Shown piece after piece: positions 63,811 through 64,000 of a stretch of 64,000 bases of DNA (position 1 is the stretch's first letter; every line of letters begins with the position of its first letter). The DNA comes from Ruegeria lacuscaerulensis (GTDB lineage: Bacteria > Pseudomonadota > Alphaproteobacteria > Rhodobacterales > Rhodobacteraceae): positions 62,001 to 126,000 of the forward strand of contig NZ_WPZL01000005.1 in NCBI RefSeq assembly GCF_013031245.1, in the 5' to 3' direction. The position numbers were made by a program, and so were the translations under genes. Below the pieces are notes generated by a model that did not search any database, was not told where the DNA came from, and saw only the letters and a list, made by a program, of their open reading frames with translations.

Positions 63811-64000
63811 GTGACTCCCAAAGACATCCAGTCGTTGTTCACCCGCGAAAGCGGAGAGTTCCTGTTCGCGCGCTGGGGCCGGCCCATTGTGCCCATCGTC
63901 TTTGGTGTCGAGGATGAGACGTTAGCCACTGTCAAAGGCGCGTTCGAGGCCGTCGTGACCCTGGCCGGACACAAGATGGCTGAAACGGATCCGGAACTGG
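63811..64000 (+). CDS. Conserved hypothetical protein, 3' end outside window
   Basis: A GTG start at 63811 with AAGGA six bases upstream opens a frame that runs off the window. The first 63 residues include LFTRESGEFLFARWGRPIVPIVFGVEDE and VKGAFEAVVTLAGHKMAETD. This is a roseobacter protein family usually following ruvB, of unknown function. Only the N-terminal part can be seen. Confidence 0.7.
   Translation, partial: MTPKDIQSLFTRESGEFLFARWGRPIVPIVFGVEDETLATVKGAFEAVVTLAGHKMAETDPEL

Overview
The window is a chromosomal stretch of a Rhodobacterales alphaproteobacterium, most likely a marine Roseobacter-group member (Ruegeria-like). The case rests on the gene order aroA-cmk ... rpsA-ihfB-lapA-trpF-x-trpB, a phosphatidylcholine synthase, a long-tailed L25 protein, a fused-subunit NAD-linked formate dehydrogenase, high GC, and many close homologues of known roseobacter families. 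I see no insertion sequence, prophage or CRISPR array. Housekeeping genes dominate.

Layout. 1-9.9 kb: aroA (cut by the window edge), cmk, then three genes (YHS protein, small exported protein, sulfatase) lying between cmk and rpsA; rpsA, ihfB, lapA-like, trpF, an unknown gene and trpB. 9.9-11.9 kb: the most unusual part, an 830-base stretch without a protein gene that carries two abutting tRNA-like RNAs and further hairpins, followed by a slipin/SPFH gene and a terminator-like stem. 11.9-17.8 kb, all on the minus strand: DUF2237, a serine hydrolase, pth, rplY, lldD, trpA and a PagL-like gene. 18-24.6 kb: ychF, a LysR regulator and a two-gene formate dehydrogenase operon (fused NuoE/NuoF-like subunit plus the molybdenum/tungsten subunit). 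24.7-32 kb: cyclase-thioesterase pair, then tamA-tamB on the minus strand. 32-36 kb: a decayed puuD (urate oxidase) remnant, gap, two small exported proteins, ghrA. 36-45 kb: thioesterase, DUF1007 plus NicO metal exporter, truA, the ycjX-GNAT-ycjF overlapping cluster, a VIT1-like transporter, and a three-domain fusion (nucleotide-sugar-epimerase-like, DoxX-like, DUF2269). 45-53.5 kb: DUF2339 membrane protein, ileS, ogt, a Gre-like protein, pcs, and a probable decayed glycine-zipper lipoprotein gene. 53.4-64 kb: xerC-DUF484, fsa, priA, an MFS transporter, prmA, a small membrane protein, a DUF1127 protein, ruvC-ruvA-ruvB and the start of one more gene.

The best candidate for an unusual system is at 10,153-11,838. 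Two tRNA-shaped RNAs have canonical D and T arms, but only six acceptor pairs and odd anticodons. They stand directly upstream of a slipin that lacks a membrane anchor. Association of SPFH/Band-7 proteins with a tRNA-like RNA has been described in comparative-genomic work on RNA repair. Here no RtcB ligase or RtcR regulator is present nearby, so this would be an orphan version of such a module, with a doubled RNA.
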